Positions 30,774-30,778 of a stretch of DNA of 30,778 bases are shown piece after piece. The stretch spans positions 1 through 30,778 of IMG/VR virus record IMGVR_UViG_3300010354_009325, one strand, 5' to 3'. Numbering within the stretch: the stretch's first letter is position 1; every line of letters starts with the position of its first letter. The translations under genes and the position numbers were made by a program. The notes under the pieces were generated by a model. The model did no database searches. It was not told the DNA's origin and saw only the letters and a program-made list of their open reading frames with translations. This DNA is from a virus.

Positions 30774-30778
30774 AAATC

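Overview
The window is part of the genome of a tailed double-stranded DNA phage (Caudoviricetes), or a prophage-derived copy of one. The evidence is a terminase pair, a T7-type primase-helicase, a recombination set, a lysis cassette and tail genes, all tightly packed with stop/start overlaps. A Gram-negative bacterial host is the best inference: promoters are sigma70-like (TTGACA, 17-bp spacer), and the lysis genes include an inner-membrane-anchored coiled-coil protein of spanin type. CTAG is common, which argues weakly against an enteric host. The tetranucleotide GATC is almost absent: I found one copy, at 19672. I see no integrase, capsid, portal or tape-measure gene, so the window is only part of the genome.

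Layout. (1) 1-1252, minus strand: large terminase (running off the left edge) and small terminase. (2) 1253-1680: non-coding, G-rich, then a 15-bp iteron array. (3) 1681-7096, minus: a Mom-like DNA-modification protein paired with a free-standing ParB-like domain, a RusA-like resolvase, a D12-class adenine methyltransferase, a triple-HTH protein, small proteins, and an N6-methylase-like protein that lacks its catalytic motif. (4) 7086-13579, minus: primase-helicase, MazG-like pyrophosphohydrolase, replication-organiser-like protein, DUF669/SSB-like protein, Sak4-like RecA-fold ATPase, Cas4/RecB-like nuclease, XRE repressor and an unknown protein. (5) 13654-19728, minus: a module around a vWA (MIDAS) protein, a RavA/MoxR AAA+ ATPase and a large coiled-coil protein, with four small unknown genes. 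Between vWA and MoxR lies a 400-bp iteron plus AT-rich segment that looks like a replication origin. (6) 19810-20054: divergent control region. (7) 20055-22481, plus strand: an exported transglycosylase-like enzyme and six small unknown genes, two of them tandem paralogues. (8) 22478-23777, minus: lysis cassette. (9) 23788-30773, minus: tail and receptor-binding genes.

How it works together. Five near-identical promoters (17-bp spacers, usually GCTTGACA) sit on or just after the stop codon of the preceding gene, or next to the origin-like segment. They drive the recombination/replication genes (11525), the XRE operon (13622), vWA (15080), the MoxR operon (17552) and the coiled-coil operon (19781). 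Each is followed by a short leader hairpin. The two best hairpins are nearly identical and differ by a change that keeps pairing on the minus-strand RNA. A shared GGACGGACGA motif precedes several starts in the MoxR/vWA module, which suggests that its parts are co-regulated.

The most unusual items are the MoxR-vWA-coiled-coil module wrapped around a putative origin, the GATC depletion, the ParB-Mom pairing, and a 12-bp stacked tRNA-like minihelix (T-loop TTCGATT) between two genes of the module.
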